The translations under genes were made by a program, and so were the position numbers. A stretch of 64,000 bases of DNA from positions 137,678 through 201,677 of the forward strand of contig NMRA01000308.1 of assembly GCA_002633005.1 (NCBI GenBank). Direction: 5' to 3'. The stretch is from Phoronis australis. Taxonomy: Eukaryota > Phoronida > Phoronidae. Below are positions 25,601 to 40,600 of this stretch, piece after piece. The notes below the pieces were generated by a model. The model was not told where the DNA came from. It saw only the letters and a list, made by a program, of their open reading frames with translations, and did no database searches. Each line of letters starts with the position of its first letter. The stretch's first letter is position 1.

Positions 25601-28600
25601 TACAAGATGTGCGCAGGCCACAGGGTCGGGTCCAGTACACAAAAAGATGTGCGCAGGCCACAGGGTAGGGCCCAGTATACATACAAGATGTGCGCAGGCC
25701 ACAGGGTCGGGCCCAGTACACATACAAGAGTGTGCGCAGGCCACAGGGTCGGGCCCAGTACACATACAAGATGTGCTCAGGCCACAGGGTTGGGCTCAGT
25801 ACACATAAAAAATGTGCGCAGGCCAAAGGGTCAGGCCCAGTACACATACAAGATGTGCACAAGCCACAGGGTCGGGCCCAGTACACACAAAAGATGTGCA
25901 AAAGCCACAGGGTGGGGCCCAGTACACACACAAGATGTGCACAAGCCACAGGGTTGGGCCCAGTACACATACAAGATGTGCGCAGGCCACAGGGTCTGGC
26001 TCAGTACACACACAGACTCATTTGATAACTTCTATTAGTTATCAGGGTTTTTTGTAGAAGTTTTAAAATCTAGTCTTTCAAGAATTTGGTCTGATTCTTC
26101 TTTATTTTCAGGTCTTAAGTGTGATTGCTAGTGAGATGTCAACACCATTCAACAACAATAATGAAATTGTAATGAAATGTACATCTTAGTTTCAGAGGTA
26201 TCCATAAGGTACAACAGCATTGTCAGTCAGGACAAAAATAAGTCTATATACATGGCACCAAAAAGCCTAATATCCATAACATAAGAGTCATTAATTGTTG
26301 ATTGAAATAAAGCTCGTGATGGCATCACAAGTGTTGCTTGATTGTAAGTTTTGACTATAAATATTTAATGAATAACCAAGGAATGGCCCTTTGGCCAGTA
26401 CAAACAAGTCCACAGATAGGTGTCTGAACATAACTTTTCACATGCACTGATGCAACTGATTATAAAGCAGAAATCACGCAGAACAGCATAGGTCCATTCA
26501 TAACATTTCATTTAATTCTATTTGCTAGTATACACATGCATATTTTTTGTATTAAAAGGTTGCAATGTTATTAATAACATATTTTCAAAATTTAAACATC
26601 TTTCAGGGGTTGAAGCTAAGCCATCACTTCCCTGTTGAAGTTCAAATACAAATGAAGGACGACAAAAAGACAACAGAAGCCAAAGCAAAAACAAGCAGTG
26701 GGGATCACTTAAGACACCAAGAAAAAGATCAGAGTCAGCCAGTAAGAGAGAAGGAAAAAACCGCAGACGTGAAGATGAGCGACAAAGATTATTTCATTGG
26801 AAAGGAGTCTGACAGAGCTCAAGAAGGAGTGATAAAGGGAGAAACATTCATGAAACAGTTTGATGACAAGTTTCTTAAAGAACAGGAGGAGATACGAAAA
26901 GAAATGGAAAGCGGTGGAGGAAACAGTTGTGGTGCAAGCGATGAGTCGTCTGCTTCCAAGGAGAGATCAGTGGAGGCTGAGTTCGTGGAGGAGGTGTCAG
27001 CAGAAGAGGCTGAAAAACTGGCAAAGGAGTGGAGTAATATGCATCCTGACCTCAATGAAGAGGAGAGTGCTCAACAGGAACAGGAAGTAGCAAAAGGAGT
27101 TGACGATCAGGAAGCGTCAGATAAAAAAGCAGATGCACCAGCAAAAGAAGAACTTTGATAACAAGTATTTGTAGGGAAATGTAAAAGAAAAGTAATGAAG
27201 AGATGACGAAACAAACGATATTTGATGGAGGCCTCATCATATTGATATTTCTATATTTAGTTGCAGGAGCTAGGGTAATGGTCGTTCATTACTGATTGTA
27301 TTGAATATAATGGATCAAGTATTTGTTAAAGATAATATTTATGGCAGAAAATATTGGAGTGGATTGCCAAAATCATGGTGGAAATATAAATAAATTTATC
27401 AATTAGCAAGATGTTGAAATAATTTAATCGGACTTTGAAAATCTTCGCAAGATTTTTAAACAGTTATACATCTCAGTAACTAAGCCTATTATGGGATGCT
27501 TCAACTGTATCATATATTCATTCAAAGCTACGTTCAACGAGTTCAAAAAATTTAAAAGAACAGAAAGTAAGAGTGTAAAAACCAAAATTGTCACTAGAAG
27601 CAAAACTACATCCACTGGGAAAGAAAATAAATAACTTGCATCACAAATATCAGTCTATAAAATAAATAACTTGCATCATAAATATCAGTGTATAAAATTT
27701 CATGAAAATCAGTCAGTGGCTTTTCTCAACGATTTTGAACTAATACCAAAATTGCAACATTGTACAGTTATGAATGTCCACATTTTTGTCTAAACTGAAA
27801 CAATTTTTGAGTCAAAATTAAAATACATGATGATGATCTTCCTTTATTATACAAAAAAACGTCGAAATTGTGGCGCGCAATTTACCGAACAAGCACATAC
27901 TTTCCACGTCCAGAGAGTGGGAAATTTGTTAGCTTTGAAACTTAAAAAAAACGTGCTTAACCAACTAAGAAACAAAAAACTTTTTAGTTCAAAAATTCAG
28001 TGTATCTATAAGGTTTGTGCATCATTTTTGGATGTTTCATTGGTGCAAAACGATAAGGTCAGGTGATAAATAGTCTCAATTTGAATCAATAGTGAACTAA
28101 GCTACGTACAGTCATGACCAGTTAACATCACCTTCACCGGCCTTCTGCAGTCAGGTAAAAGAACTGAACGTGCTGTTTTTGAATACGTTATTTTGGTGGC
28201 ATGCTCCTTTCAAAGTGACAAAGTATTTACTTGGAGAAACTAAGCTTTCAAGAACAAATGAAAAAACAAAATGTCGCTTCTCCGGCATGTGAGATTTCAA
28301 GAGCAGAAAGTATGATGACCTGTATGATGTGCAAGACACATGATGGGATTGTGCAAGACACATGATGGGATTGTGCAAGACACATGATGGGATTGTGCAA
28401 GACACATGATGGGATTGTGCAAGACACATGATGGGATAGACTGTCAAAAACACATGTGGCTACCCAGAAGACACTAATATAACATTACCTAATAAAATGT
28501 CGATGTGCGTCAGGTGAAGGCTGACGAGTGAAATTTTTTTCCAAGAGTAGTGATTTAAATCACATAACAACTGGCACCTTTTTACGTGTGATCATTAGGT

Positions 28601-31600
28601 GAGCTTTCACCAACTATTACATACCTCTTGCTCAGCCTGTTCTTCTTGCTCAAGTAAATCTAATTGTCTTTGATACTCCATTGCTGCTTCTGGGGTCATT
28701 ACCATTTGAGCTTCCTCATTCACTCCACAGGTGTCTCTGATGGCAGCTAAAGTTCTACCAAAGTCACATCTGGAAATAAGGTAGATTTTAGGCAGACATG
28801 AGCAATAATACGACTGCAAAATTTGTCATAAGATATGGAACATGTTAGACAAAAAGATATGTACATAATTGGGTAAACAGAGGCTGAAGTCTTACCTCAA
28901 GTGATTTTGTGTAATTTCATAACTGCCCACTTACCCATTCACTTGGAAAATAGCTTCAACAGCAGCATGGTCAATACCAGGGAAAGTCTCATACAGCTTC
29001 TGACGCTTCATACGAATAGCCAGAGAATCAGGAGAGCTTGCAAACTCAGTTTGCTGTAATGGTAATAACTTCTGTTAGATGCTATTGGTTTTTATACATT
29101 TGGCACTTCACCTAAACTGTCTTCATGTTGAAAACAGGCAATGTTGACCATCCATAACGGCATTCCATAATCTTCCAAATGTAGAGCATAACTACACGAA
29201 TGAAAAAATTGAATAACAAAGGGTCAGACAACCGTGGTCTTAATACTTTTTGGAGATGTGCGCGAACCAATGTTGTTTACATGGTTTAAATTGTGCGAGT
29301 AATTATCAGAGAAGAAGGGAGCCAGACCAGGTTTTTTCAAAATACTTGGCGTTAATCCACAAAGCCAAAAAACCTGTAAAAGAATGACCTTCGCATCACA
29401 TTAGTAACGTTCCCATGTATTTCAGAATCCCAGAAATTTTGTAGGAATATTCTTACATGGATTACTTCCACAAAATATTGTGTCCCCAAGAAATTGAGAA
29501 TCTCAACAAGTTCTGTAGCCCCTAATGGCAGGCCTTGAGAAGTCAGTTACTTGTACAAATAAGTGACACAGTACATGCCACAATACAGTCATTGGTCCAA
29601 GTCAGTTACTTGGACAAATAAGTGATACAGTACATGCCACAATACAGTCACTGGTCCAGAGCAGCATGGCTTCGAATCTTAATTGAATAAAAAAAATGTT
29701 CATACGTGAATAATTTTTCCCAAAATTAATTCTGTGAAATATGGTGGAACTCAGAATCCCAGCAAATTTGTGTGCATGCAAAATAATTTTCCAAGTGAAA
29801 ATTTACCTGAAAAAATACTGTCTGGTATCATCTCAACTGCAATGTTCACATGGGATGGGCAATAATCATTCAAGATATCCTAAATAACTACACGGTACAA
29901 GGTTGTTGGAACAGGCTGGTGGAGCACATTGCTCCGAAGATATAATCTGTGGCCTCAAGCCAGAGGTTTGATATACTACGTCAATTTGAAAAACAGTCAC
30001 AGTGCCAATTATTGAAGTATGCATTTGGATCAGCTCAAGAACATGAAAATTTGCATCTTTTAATGCTTGGTCCAAGCAATAAGCATCTTTTAACACTTGG
30101 TCTGAGCAAAATTCATCTTTTTGTCATTGAACAAATAAATTTTGTGATTTTTCCCACATCAGTGAAACAAGAGCGCCACCTATGAGTAATTTTAATTGGC
30201 TTCAGTCTGAATGTGCATTCAATTCACAACAGTCTGAATACTATGAGTATTGCGAAATTTTCAAGATCATCCTGAAACTAAATTACAGATCCATTACATG
30301 GAGTGGACTTGGAGACAGTGTATTTTTTCACCAAAATAAAAACCGACAATCTTTTTCTTTTCATCAAGTTTGTTTTAGTTTTTACTAATAACAGCAGATG
30401 ATGACACTACGCCTTAATGAGATTACACTACGCCTTAATGAGATTACACTACGCCTTAATGAGATGACACTACGCCTTAATGAGATTACACTATGCCTTA
30501 ATGAGATTACACTATGCCTTAATGAGATTACACTATGCCTTAATGAGATTACACTATGCCTTAATGAGATTACACTATACCTTAATGAGATGACACTACG
30601 CCTTAATGAGATTACACTACGCCTTAATGAGATGACACTATGCCTTAATGAGATTACACTGTCTTAATGAGATTACACTATGCCTTAATGAGATTACACT
30701 ACGCCTTAATGAGATTACACTACGCCTTAATGAGATGACACTACGCCTTAATGAGATTACACTATGTCTTAATGAGATTACACTATGCCTTAATGAGATT
30801 ACACTACGCCTTAATGAGATGACACTACGCTTTAATGAGATGACACTATGCCTTAGTGAGATTACACTTCATTCATTGAAATAATCAACCTTCCACATCT
30901 CCAGTTCTTTCTCTTCAGCCATGATCTGTCTCAGATTACTGACAGGTGCGTCAGATTGAACACTGGTTAGATGGACACCTCGCTGGACGATCCTCTGCTT
31001 ATGTTCCTCGGCTTGCAAAATTCTGGCCAATTCTTCATCTGAAAATGAACAATACAACCGAATTCTCAGTTTTTGACACCACTTGAAGAGAAGAGGGCAT
31101 TGACACTAATTGTGTAATAGTAATATAATGTAAAAGGAAGTTGTCTTTTTGTATGACAGATTTCAGGTTTTGTACTCAGTAGTCTGAGTAAACTCTCATG
31201 TCTATAATAGTGTAGATAGGCTTATAATTGGAGGGGGCCAACACCATAGCATACAGTAGTTTTCAAAATAAACTGGAACAACTTCAACTGCTTAGTCGAA
31301 ATTTTGGCAAAAATAAAATTATAGCATTTTTGCTGAAATTTGATCAGAGTTCAACGTGGTGTTGTTGTGCCTAGCTAATAACTGTTTATTTATGGACAAA
31401 CTTTCAGTTAGATGCCACAATTTCAACAGAGCATGAAGCATCATCTGTCGAGACCATACTGTGATTTAGCCTGAATTGAAATGGATGCCCAAAAAGAATT
31501 ATGTTTACGATTTCTAAATACAAACCTTTGGCAAGTTGGTCTTTATCAGGTGGTTTGGTAGACAACAGCGCCACCTTCCAGGCTTGGTGAATGGTGTAGG

Positions 31601-34600
31601 CCAGGCTTACAGATAGTGGAATGGTGACATCATCAGCTGCAGGAATAAGAATGTCTGTATGTTGAGCAAGTTGCATGCATACTTAATTATGCTTCTAGAA
31701 GTAAAGAGATTCATTTTGCTATCTTTGGGCTATATGATGAGAATTTCTTTAATTTATCAGTGGTTGTTAAAAATAGAAAGTGAGGTCAGACACATTGATC
31801 AGATTAAAATAAAGTATGATAATGTTGAAGACTGTCTTGTGGAAGGCTATTTTAAAGAAAAAAGTAAACTGAACAATGTTCAATAATTTCTAAACAGTGT
31901 TTTGATCTTTCCCTGCATATTGTTTAAAGCCCGGGTTATAAAAGATAGGTCACAACACTTTAGTCAGGGGAATCTCCTTGAGGCTGCCATTGAAGAAGCT
32001 ACAGAAAAGCCATAATGTGACCACTACTACTATTGACTCTTCTAAACTAAAAGCAAAAATTCATAGTCAATGCAGCTCCTGTAATACAAACTACAAGACA
32101 GAGTTTAAATTCTTCCACACAATGATGTGTCAATCAAAACACCACATGTGACAATCTTACCTGAACTGCCAATAGGACCAAACAGTGCTTGCAGGTGACT
32201 TGCTAACTCTGAGTCAATCTTCAACTCTAAACTATTACCACTAGAAAAGCTTCGAGATATTTTTGGCTTTATCAAGTTTCTTTTATTCACACCACCAAGT
32301 AATTGATCCTCAGATGTGCTGTTGTTTAAACTGGAATTTCCACCGGAGTCACAGATGGGACTGAGGCGGTTCCTTAACACCGCATTGACATCGAGAGAAT
32401 CATCAGACAGATCTTCTGTAGCTGTTCCACTCTTTTGTAAACTATCAAGACACAGGGAAGACAAACTCTTCGCTTGCACCAAGTTTTCAACATCTTTGTC
32501 GGCACCATCATTGCCAGTAGCAACAGTTTCATCACCATCATTAACATCGGTATCACTACAAAGCAAGACTGCATCACATGAGGTAACATTATATTCAATG
32601 CCTGAATCAAGTAGATTATTTATAGCAAGTTGTGTATCACCCAGACATTTCTCTAAAATGTCTGACAGATCATCCCTAGAAACCTCTGGAAAACAGCTTT
32701 GGAGGAACTCAATGTCATCACGTTGATTTTGCTCTTCCAGATCCAAAGTAGAGCACCCTTTTTCAAGCTTTAACTTGTTCGGTAGCACAGCTGAGCTTTC
32801 CCTTGAAAGGTCAAGGCGAGCTTCTGAGGGAGGCAAAGTGTGACAGGCGAAAATATCACGGGGCCAGCAACTAAGAACCTGAACGTTTTCCTGAGAAATG
32901 TCAACACCTTGGAAAATTTTGTTAGCTAGTATGACATCATTTGGTGAAGTCTGTGTAAAAGCAGTTGTGAAATGTGTAGAGGGCAATATAACTGCACTGG
33001 ACTTTGTTGAATTTGGTTCACAGGAATCTGAGGACTTGGTAAAATCAGGCAAACTCCAGTCCTTATTGATCAAAACCTCCTTAACTCCTGGGTCCAACTT
33101 AGGTACAGTGAATTTTGCTGCCATTCTTTTAGAAGATTGTTTATTTTGTTTGCTTTTCTTAACTTTCGCACTTTGAGAAGGCATAATGTTTGTTGACAAA
33201 TCCTCTACTAAAGACCTAGATGCACCATCCTGACTAAAACTAAGTAAGGCCTGTGGGCAAGCCAAAGAAACGTCGCTAGTTGTAACAATACCTTCTCTTT
33301 TCTCCTGGGAAACATCATCAACACTGAAAACACGAACAGCACTCGTGTCCCCTAAAGATGCATAAATGGACTGTTCCGAAACACACAGCACCTTCTTGTC
33401 ATTATAACTTAACTTGGATAAAACAATGTCCTGGAGACAAGGAACTTGAAATATCCTTCCCCCACACGGAGATGACACAGTATCACCACATGCTTTGATA
33501 TCACCAACAACTGCACGAGAATTTTCCGCTGAAGATTCACTGGCTGTGTTTTTATTACCATTCTTTTTGTTTCTTCTAGGTTTTGGGTCTTCCCAACTGA
33601 TGTCACTTGTTGAATTTTGCCTACTGACTGTAGCGCCACCTGTAGGGACGTCATATACAGAATACTCATGGTCACTTTTCCAATAATTGTCTTCTGCAAC
33701 ACAATGAGATTTGCAATAGGCATCAAGGTCTTCGTCCAAGCTGCATATTTGTTCAGGAGTATGGCTATCATTGTCACTAACGCTAGCACCACTTTGCAGA
33801 TTCATGCACGTTTCAGAAGACACTGGCAAATCTTTCTCAGAACTACTTTTATGATTTTCAGAAACACCAAGTCCTTGACATTCTGCGCGAGATATGGCAC
33901 CTAAAGAATCATGAGGTACGGCTGAATTTGTTCCTTTTACCACGTCGGAGTTTGAATGCCGCATTTTATCATCTCCAGTGTACTTATATTTTTCAGTTCT
34001 TTTCTCTTGCTCAAGACTATTATTATTAGACCGAGGGACATGAGAACTAGTTCTACTGTCACTGGCTGACGTCTGAAGTAATATCTTATTATTCTGGTTA
34101 ACATTTTCATTTATAGATCCCTTGGGGCATAACTTCTGGTCAGAGGTGTTGGTGGACAGAATCTTGTCCACAGTCAAATTGTGCTCAAATCTCTCCAGCA
34201 TGTTCTTAATGGATTCAATGGGAACTCCATGCGTATTTCGCCTAAAATAAAAAAAAAACGTTTACAACAGGTGGCAGTCACTGAATCGAGAGAAATCAGA
34301 ACAAAACTCCAAACTCATTGACTTCCATTTCAAATAATTTTTCTGAGGGAAACATTTTCACTGAAGTCGAATTGTGGTATTAAACAGGGCTTGGAATGAC
34401 CAATGACAAAATACGCGGAAAATTTTACGGCCCAAATCATGCCCGATAACCAGCCTTTGAAATGGTCAATGTGAACCTAAAAAAAAAAAAAGTTGCATGC
34501 GTCTGCGTCCTTTTCGCTCGCCCGTCCACTCCCAACGCACACAAATTTCGCTGCAGAGCGGTAGTATTTGTCGCCGCGCTTAACAATAACACGAGCCGCC

Positions 34601-37600
34601 ATTGAAAATCAGACCACGCTTTACCCAGATGCCGGCAATGTTGACAATTGACGTTCCTCTGAAACATAAAGACTTCCGCTTTCCAAGGTGAACGTCGTCT
34701 GCAACGCCGCGGTAAGAAAGGAATTTGCCACGGAAATTTCATATAAAATCCGATTTTTTTACGCGGAAATATTATAAAAAAAGCGGAAAGCACATTTCAA
34801 AAAAGCGGAAATCCGTGTTTCCGCGGAAAAATCCAAGCCCTGATTAAAGATGTCACCTTTCTTCACAGGTGTATTTGGTGTTCCAAAGCATCACTCTTGT
34901 GTTCCTGCATGTCTTTCGTTGAATATGAAATTGGTGACAATAAATCACTTAGAATCCCCCTGGTGGCCACAACAACCAAACACTTGATGGGTTGCCACTG
35001 AACTAATAATGACTTGCCAGTTGTCAAGCCCAGAAATAATTTCCTGTCTAAATAAGGGGAAAAATGAGGGCACTTTTGTAACAGTAACTGGTCTCAATCA
35101 AAAGTTGATTTATGTTAAAAGGCATGGGTCTATTGCCCCTTTAAACCTTTCGCTGATACAGGGGCAGCTCTTTTTAGGAAAGAGACTCAAACGCTTGCCT
35201 CCTTGAAATAACCTGCGAAAAAAGGAAAACTTTTCGTAGGTGTATCCATAATTCACACAAATGAAGGAGAAAATTTGGTTAAGTCAACTTTAAAGCACAA
35301 AACACAGTAAATTACAGGAAACAGCAGAAAATATACCAAAAGACAAAACATTCCAACCTCATGACTACTGCTACCTGCATTTAACTTGACTGACAAATAA
35401 CAATCAGTTTTGATGAAAATACAGAGTTGCACTATGAATAATTTTCAGTTCATTTCGATCCAATTTAGGGACAGAAACCTTGTGATGAGAGTGTAATCCA
35501 CAGATCAACCCTACGATCATTACACAGACAACATTAAAACACACAGAGACCATTCCTGACCTTCAAACATTGATTTGTTCAGTCAAGGATAAAATGATAA
35601 AAGTGCAAAAATCATGATCGCCTTCAGCAATGAATGGTCACATGAGACTAACAAATACAAGATAGGATTTCAGTGTTACATGTGTCCACAAAAGGACAAT
35701 TTCTCAGCAGATTAAATCCAGATCACAAGGTATTACTCCCTCTACTGAGAACAGAATGAAACAAAGACTTTCAATAACGTGTCTAGTCACAGATTTTCAT
35801 TAAAGTATGGACAAATGAGTATATTTGATGACATTCTATCCACACTTTAGCTGACAGAAGAACCAAAATTGTGTTACACCTCCCCCCAGGTCAAATGAGT
35901 ATAATAGATGACAATCAGTCCATACCAAAGCTGACAGAAGAACCAAAATTGTGTTGGCCTCTCCCTCCAGGTCAAGTGAAAATACTAGATGGCAATCTGT
36001 CCACACCAAAGCCGACAGAAGAACTGAAATTGTGTTGGCTCCACCCCCCAAACGTTAAAACGGATTGGGTCGATCTAATGAGGACTCAATGTGGACAGTG
36101 GGACGATCTAATGAGGACTCAATGTGGACAGTGGGTAGAATATGGAGCTCAGGTGAAGTCGACGGAACTTTATGAATATTTATATCTAAGAAGGATATAT
36201 ACAACTGATGAGATAAATGTCAGTTACTAAGTTGGAAGGTCACCTTGCCAACTCTCTGGCTTTGTATCTCCAAGGTGTCGGCGGCTCTAACATCAAACAT
36301 TTATAGTTGTACTTGTTACCCTGAAAGATTTGAACAACCACTTAACTGGAAAGCATGCACACAATCCCGTATCAGTGTAGCTTTTTCAAAGCAATTTCTG
36401 AATCTATAAAATGGGTGCAAAGCAAGTAGAGTTTTTTAGCCATTTAAGAGCAAATTAATGGAACGCAGATTAATGGCTGTTTCAACATCATTAGTGTTCA
36501 AGGTTATATTACCTTTATTACGAATTAGCAAATCTTAAAGTTACAAGGAGCACTTTTTAGATTATGACTTGAAATGAGCAAAATTTTTTATTTAATTGTA
36601 CAATCCTCACAAAAAATCAAGTCGTAAAATAAGGCAAGCTAACAATTTCTCTATGGTTATACTGTGGTCTTAATGGACCCTATTTTTGATTACACAAAAT
36701 GCTTCGTTTTTTTATCTTACTTTGGAGTTGGCTATTTTAGGCCTATTGATGAAGCGCAGGGTAGAACTTCAAAACATAAAGCACACAGATGACAAACCAC
36801 AGCCAAAATAATATAGTTTACAGGCCCTTGCGTCGATGTTTTGGGGAGTGGTGATTTGTACGAACGGTTAACTTCAGTCCTGGATCAAAGTTAACAGCAC
36901 CAGTTAACTTCGCAGTAAACAGGTGCGTTTAATAGCGCAGCATCGATGCTACGGTGCAGTATGAACCGTCAACTTTGGTCTCATCGAAGTTATCGCCAGG
37001 TGCCACTGTTATTGTCAACAGTTACAACGTTGAAATGCGTCCACGAATACACCGCAAACAAGGTGCTTCTTCGGGTGTTTATTTGTATCATAAAAAAGGA
37101 AATTAGATTTTGCAAAAACGTCCAATCCATACGAAAACTGGAACATGCCACCACAATCATTCCTAGAGCCGTTTGGTTGATAGCGGGGTGGACCCCAAAA
37201 AACAGGCTCGAAAACAGTACAAATCTTCACTAGGTGGCGTAAACTACGCCGAATCCATCCGAAAATGGGAGGATATCGTCATCTCATTAATAGATGCCTA
37301 TAGGCCATATTTTATGAAAATACGTTGAGGACCTTTGAAGATACAGAGGCAAGCGTAAAAAGCTAAAATTGCCACTAGGGGGCACACCAGAAGTCGGATC
37401 CGTCCGAAAGTTAGCTCATGACATCCCATCCATGAAAGGAGCATATGTACAAAACTTCATGAATATATGTCAAAGGGTTTTGGAGATAGAGCAGTGAACA
37501 CCGGGCGGATGCCAGACGGACAGATGGCCGGAGATAACGGCATAATGCGTCCACACACGTGGGCGCACAAAAAGGCAGTGTCATCGTTAACACTTGCTTA

Positions 37601-40600
37601 TATTTTGCTCGAATAATCACCAAGTGAATTAAAAATAAGTTTTATGTCAATTGGCACATGTAAATTATCCCAAATTGTCACATTAAAAAACTCTTAGCGT
37701 GCAGGCAATGCATCAGCGCTACCTTGCAATTAGTTCGATGACAACAGCGTTACATACCATTTACTTTGATGTTCATTAACTACTGAAGCCAGTATAAAAG
37801 ATTCAGTTAACTTCGCAGTTTACGTTGACGTTTCGCTCAGACTGGAGTTAAGTCGGTATGAAAGGGCCTTACATTAAGCATTACGTTAAGCATGTTGTCA
37901 ATTCAGTGCCAATATCACTGATTATCAAAGTTTTTCTGTAATACAATTACATCTAAATGGCTAAAGAACTGGGATATGTTTTATCAAAGGACAAGCATAC
38001 CAGTGTATTACAAACACAAACAAAACAAAATAAAAAACTAGCATAAATTGTCAGTGTTCATGAACCATTTTCATGAGGTGCATGCCAGAAAAGGCGTAAG
38101 GCACGAAGACTTAGGCAAGATTGGTTCTACAACTGTAAACAAAACGGGCCACAGAAGTATACAGCCTTAGTTATTGAGAACATCAAAACAAATCACCAAC
38201 ACAAACATGTCAATACAAACCATTATAATATAAGGCTTGATCTCCCATGCTTCAGTATTTGTGTTGTCAATAATAACTGGAGTCCGACCACATTCGAAAG
38301 CCTTCTTCGCTGAAAATAATCAAAAGTATTGGCTTAATGTCACCAAATCGCATGAATTTATGAACAAGCACTTTTATTTTATTTTCGCTACTTAATATAA
38401 GTGCTAGCACAGGACCATGTTGAAAATGCTATTTATGCGATACGCACTACGGCAAGTCTTGTCCTGTTTAGTATACATTATGGCGTGTGTGTAGGGTTTC
38501 ATTTAACCAAACTTTAACAAAATTTAATAAAACATGAGAAATTGAAGCATGGTTAGTTGAGTTCCATCAAACAACAATATTTATAACAATGTAACAAACC
38601 CAAATGACAATTTTGGCAATTGCTTCTGTAACACGAACAACGCAGAAAGATGAAATGCGCCCATGACAGCAACGCAAACAGTGAGCTTCTAGGAGTGTTC
38701 ATTAGAGTCAAAAACGGACATTAGGTGGCACAGAATATGTCATATCCATCCCAAAATGGACAGATGCTATCGCCATAACAGAAACTTTTTTGCCACATTT
38801 CAATAAAAACTGTCAAAGAACTCTGAAGATAAAGATGCAAATGTATTAACTAAAATTTCCACTAGGGGGTACGGCGGTAGTCAAAACCATCCAAAAGCTG
38901 TAGGTAGCTGTAGTCACATTTATAATATAAAACTAATTCTTGCAAAATTTCTCCTTCAAAGGAGTGAGGAGATACAGCTGAAGAAGCTAAAAAGACAAAA
39001 ATTGCCACCAGGAGGTGTCACAGTTGTCACATCTCTCCATAAATCAACGTTTTGTTATCAGGAACAAAAAATAAACTCAGACACTAAAAACAGCCACTAG
39101 GTGGTGCAAAAATACATCAAATCCATATGAAAATGGAAGACTATTGTCATCTTCTTTATAGAAATCTATTTGCCAAATTTCACGAAAATCCATCAATGAA
39201 TTCCAAAAATACAAAGGCAAACATAAACAACTAAAACTGACACTAGGGGGCACAGTGGTAGTCGAATAGGTGTGAAACAAGTCACAAAATATTTTCAGCA
39301 CCGTAGGAACATGTCCGTCAAATTTCACAAAGTTCCTACAAAAGGTTAAGGAGACACAACCGTAGACAGGAAAAAATGCTACTAGAGGGAGCCAAAGTGG
39401 TGGAACCCACCCAAATATTAATGTCAGTCGCGGCCTTCTCATCAGAAAAACAGTCAACTTACAAAACAATCCTGCAAGTAGTTTGACGGATAGCGACAAA
39501 GATGCCAAAAAATGGACTCAAAACTGTTAAAAATCCCCACAGGGAGGCGCTTAATGTGTAAAATCTGTCCGAAAATGGAAAAGCATTGTCGTCACCTTAA
39601 TAAATAAAAACATATCTGCCAAGTTTCACGAAAACCCACCAATCATCAGATTGGGCTGAAACTCGTCATCATCTGTTGTCAACTCCACAGGAACACCTCT
39701 GCCAAATTTCACAAAGTTCCTGCAAAGGGTTAAGGAGATACAGCCATGGACACAAAATGAAACAAAATCCCCACTAGAGGATGCTAGAGTAGTCGAACAT
39801 GCCCAAAAATCAACAACAACTGCGGTCTTCTCATCAGAAACACATCTGCCAATCTCCATATCTGCCAATTTCCATAATCATCCTTCAAGCAGTCTGGCAG
39901 ATAGAAAGGCGGATGCCAAAAAACGGCCATGAAACTTTTAAAAAATGGCCAATAGGTGGCACAGAATCAAAAAAGACATGCGAAAATGTAAATGTGTAGT
40001 CACCTTCTTAATAGAAACCTATTAGCCAAATTTCATGAAAATCCATCCAAGAATTACGAAGATAAAGATGCAAACGTAAAAAAATAAAATTACCACTGGG
40101 GGGCACAGCAGTAGTCGGATAGGTGCAAAAGTCATTGTCATCTGTTGTTAGCTTCATAGAAAGACACCTGCCAAATCTCATCAAGATCCTGTGAGGGGTT
40201 TAAACGATACAGCTGCGGACGCCGGACTCCCAGACAGAGATGACAGCAATATGCACCCACATATAAATATGTGGGCGCATAAAAAATTATTTTAGTGATA
40301 CTTTTAAATTAAGGGCACAAAAATTTGTTCTAAGAGGAAATTCTCACAAAAGAACTTTTTTTCATTATGAAGCCTGTTCCATGGTTATGTATTTCTATCA
40401 AAATCAAGGAAATGGCTTCAAAATTATCACAAATTCAGTGTTAAGATCAAAAGCACCAATCCACCAGTAGTCGGTGATTCTAGATGTCATAAATTAAATA
40501 CCGACACCACAATAAAAATGGTTTCAACTGGTACCTTTTTCAGATGAGAAGTTACATGCCAATTGTCCTTTGTCTACTACAAGCAAACTAGTTAAATGAG

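Noticed and set aside
25503-26057. Several overlapping frames on both strands rich in Cys, Gly and Pro
   Set aside because: All come from the 41-bp GC-rich minisatellite in a DNase-like intron.
26111-26190. Alternative terminal exon of the DNase-like gene ([14 protein letters not shown] then stop) after a good TTTTCAG acceptor
   Set aside because: It joins in frame but would remove the last DNase strand and the His252 equivalent, whereas exon 7 at 26607 gives an exact-length match to DNase I. Without transcript data I treat it as cryptic.
32316-33904. Plus-strand frames over N4BP2 exon 6
   Set aside because: They are shadows of the long minus-strand coding exon.
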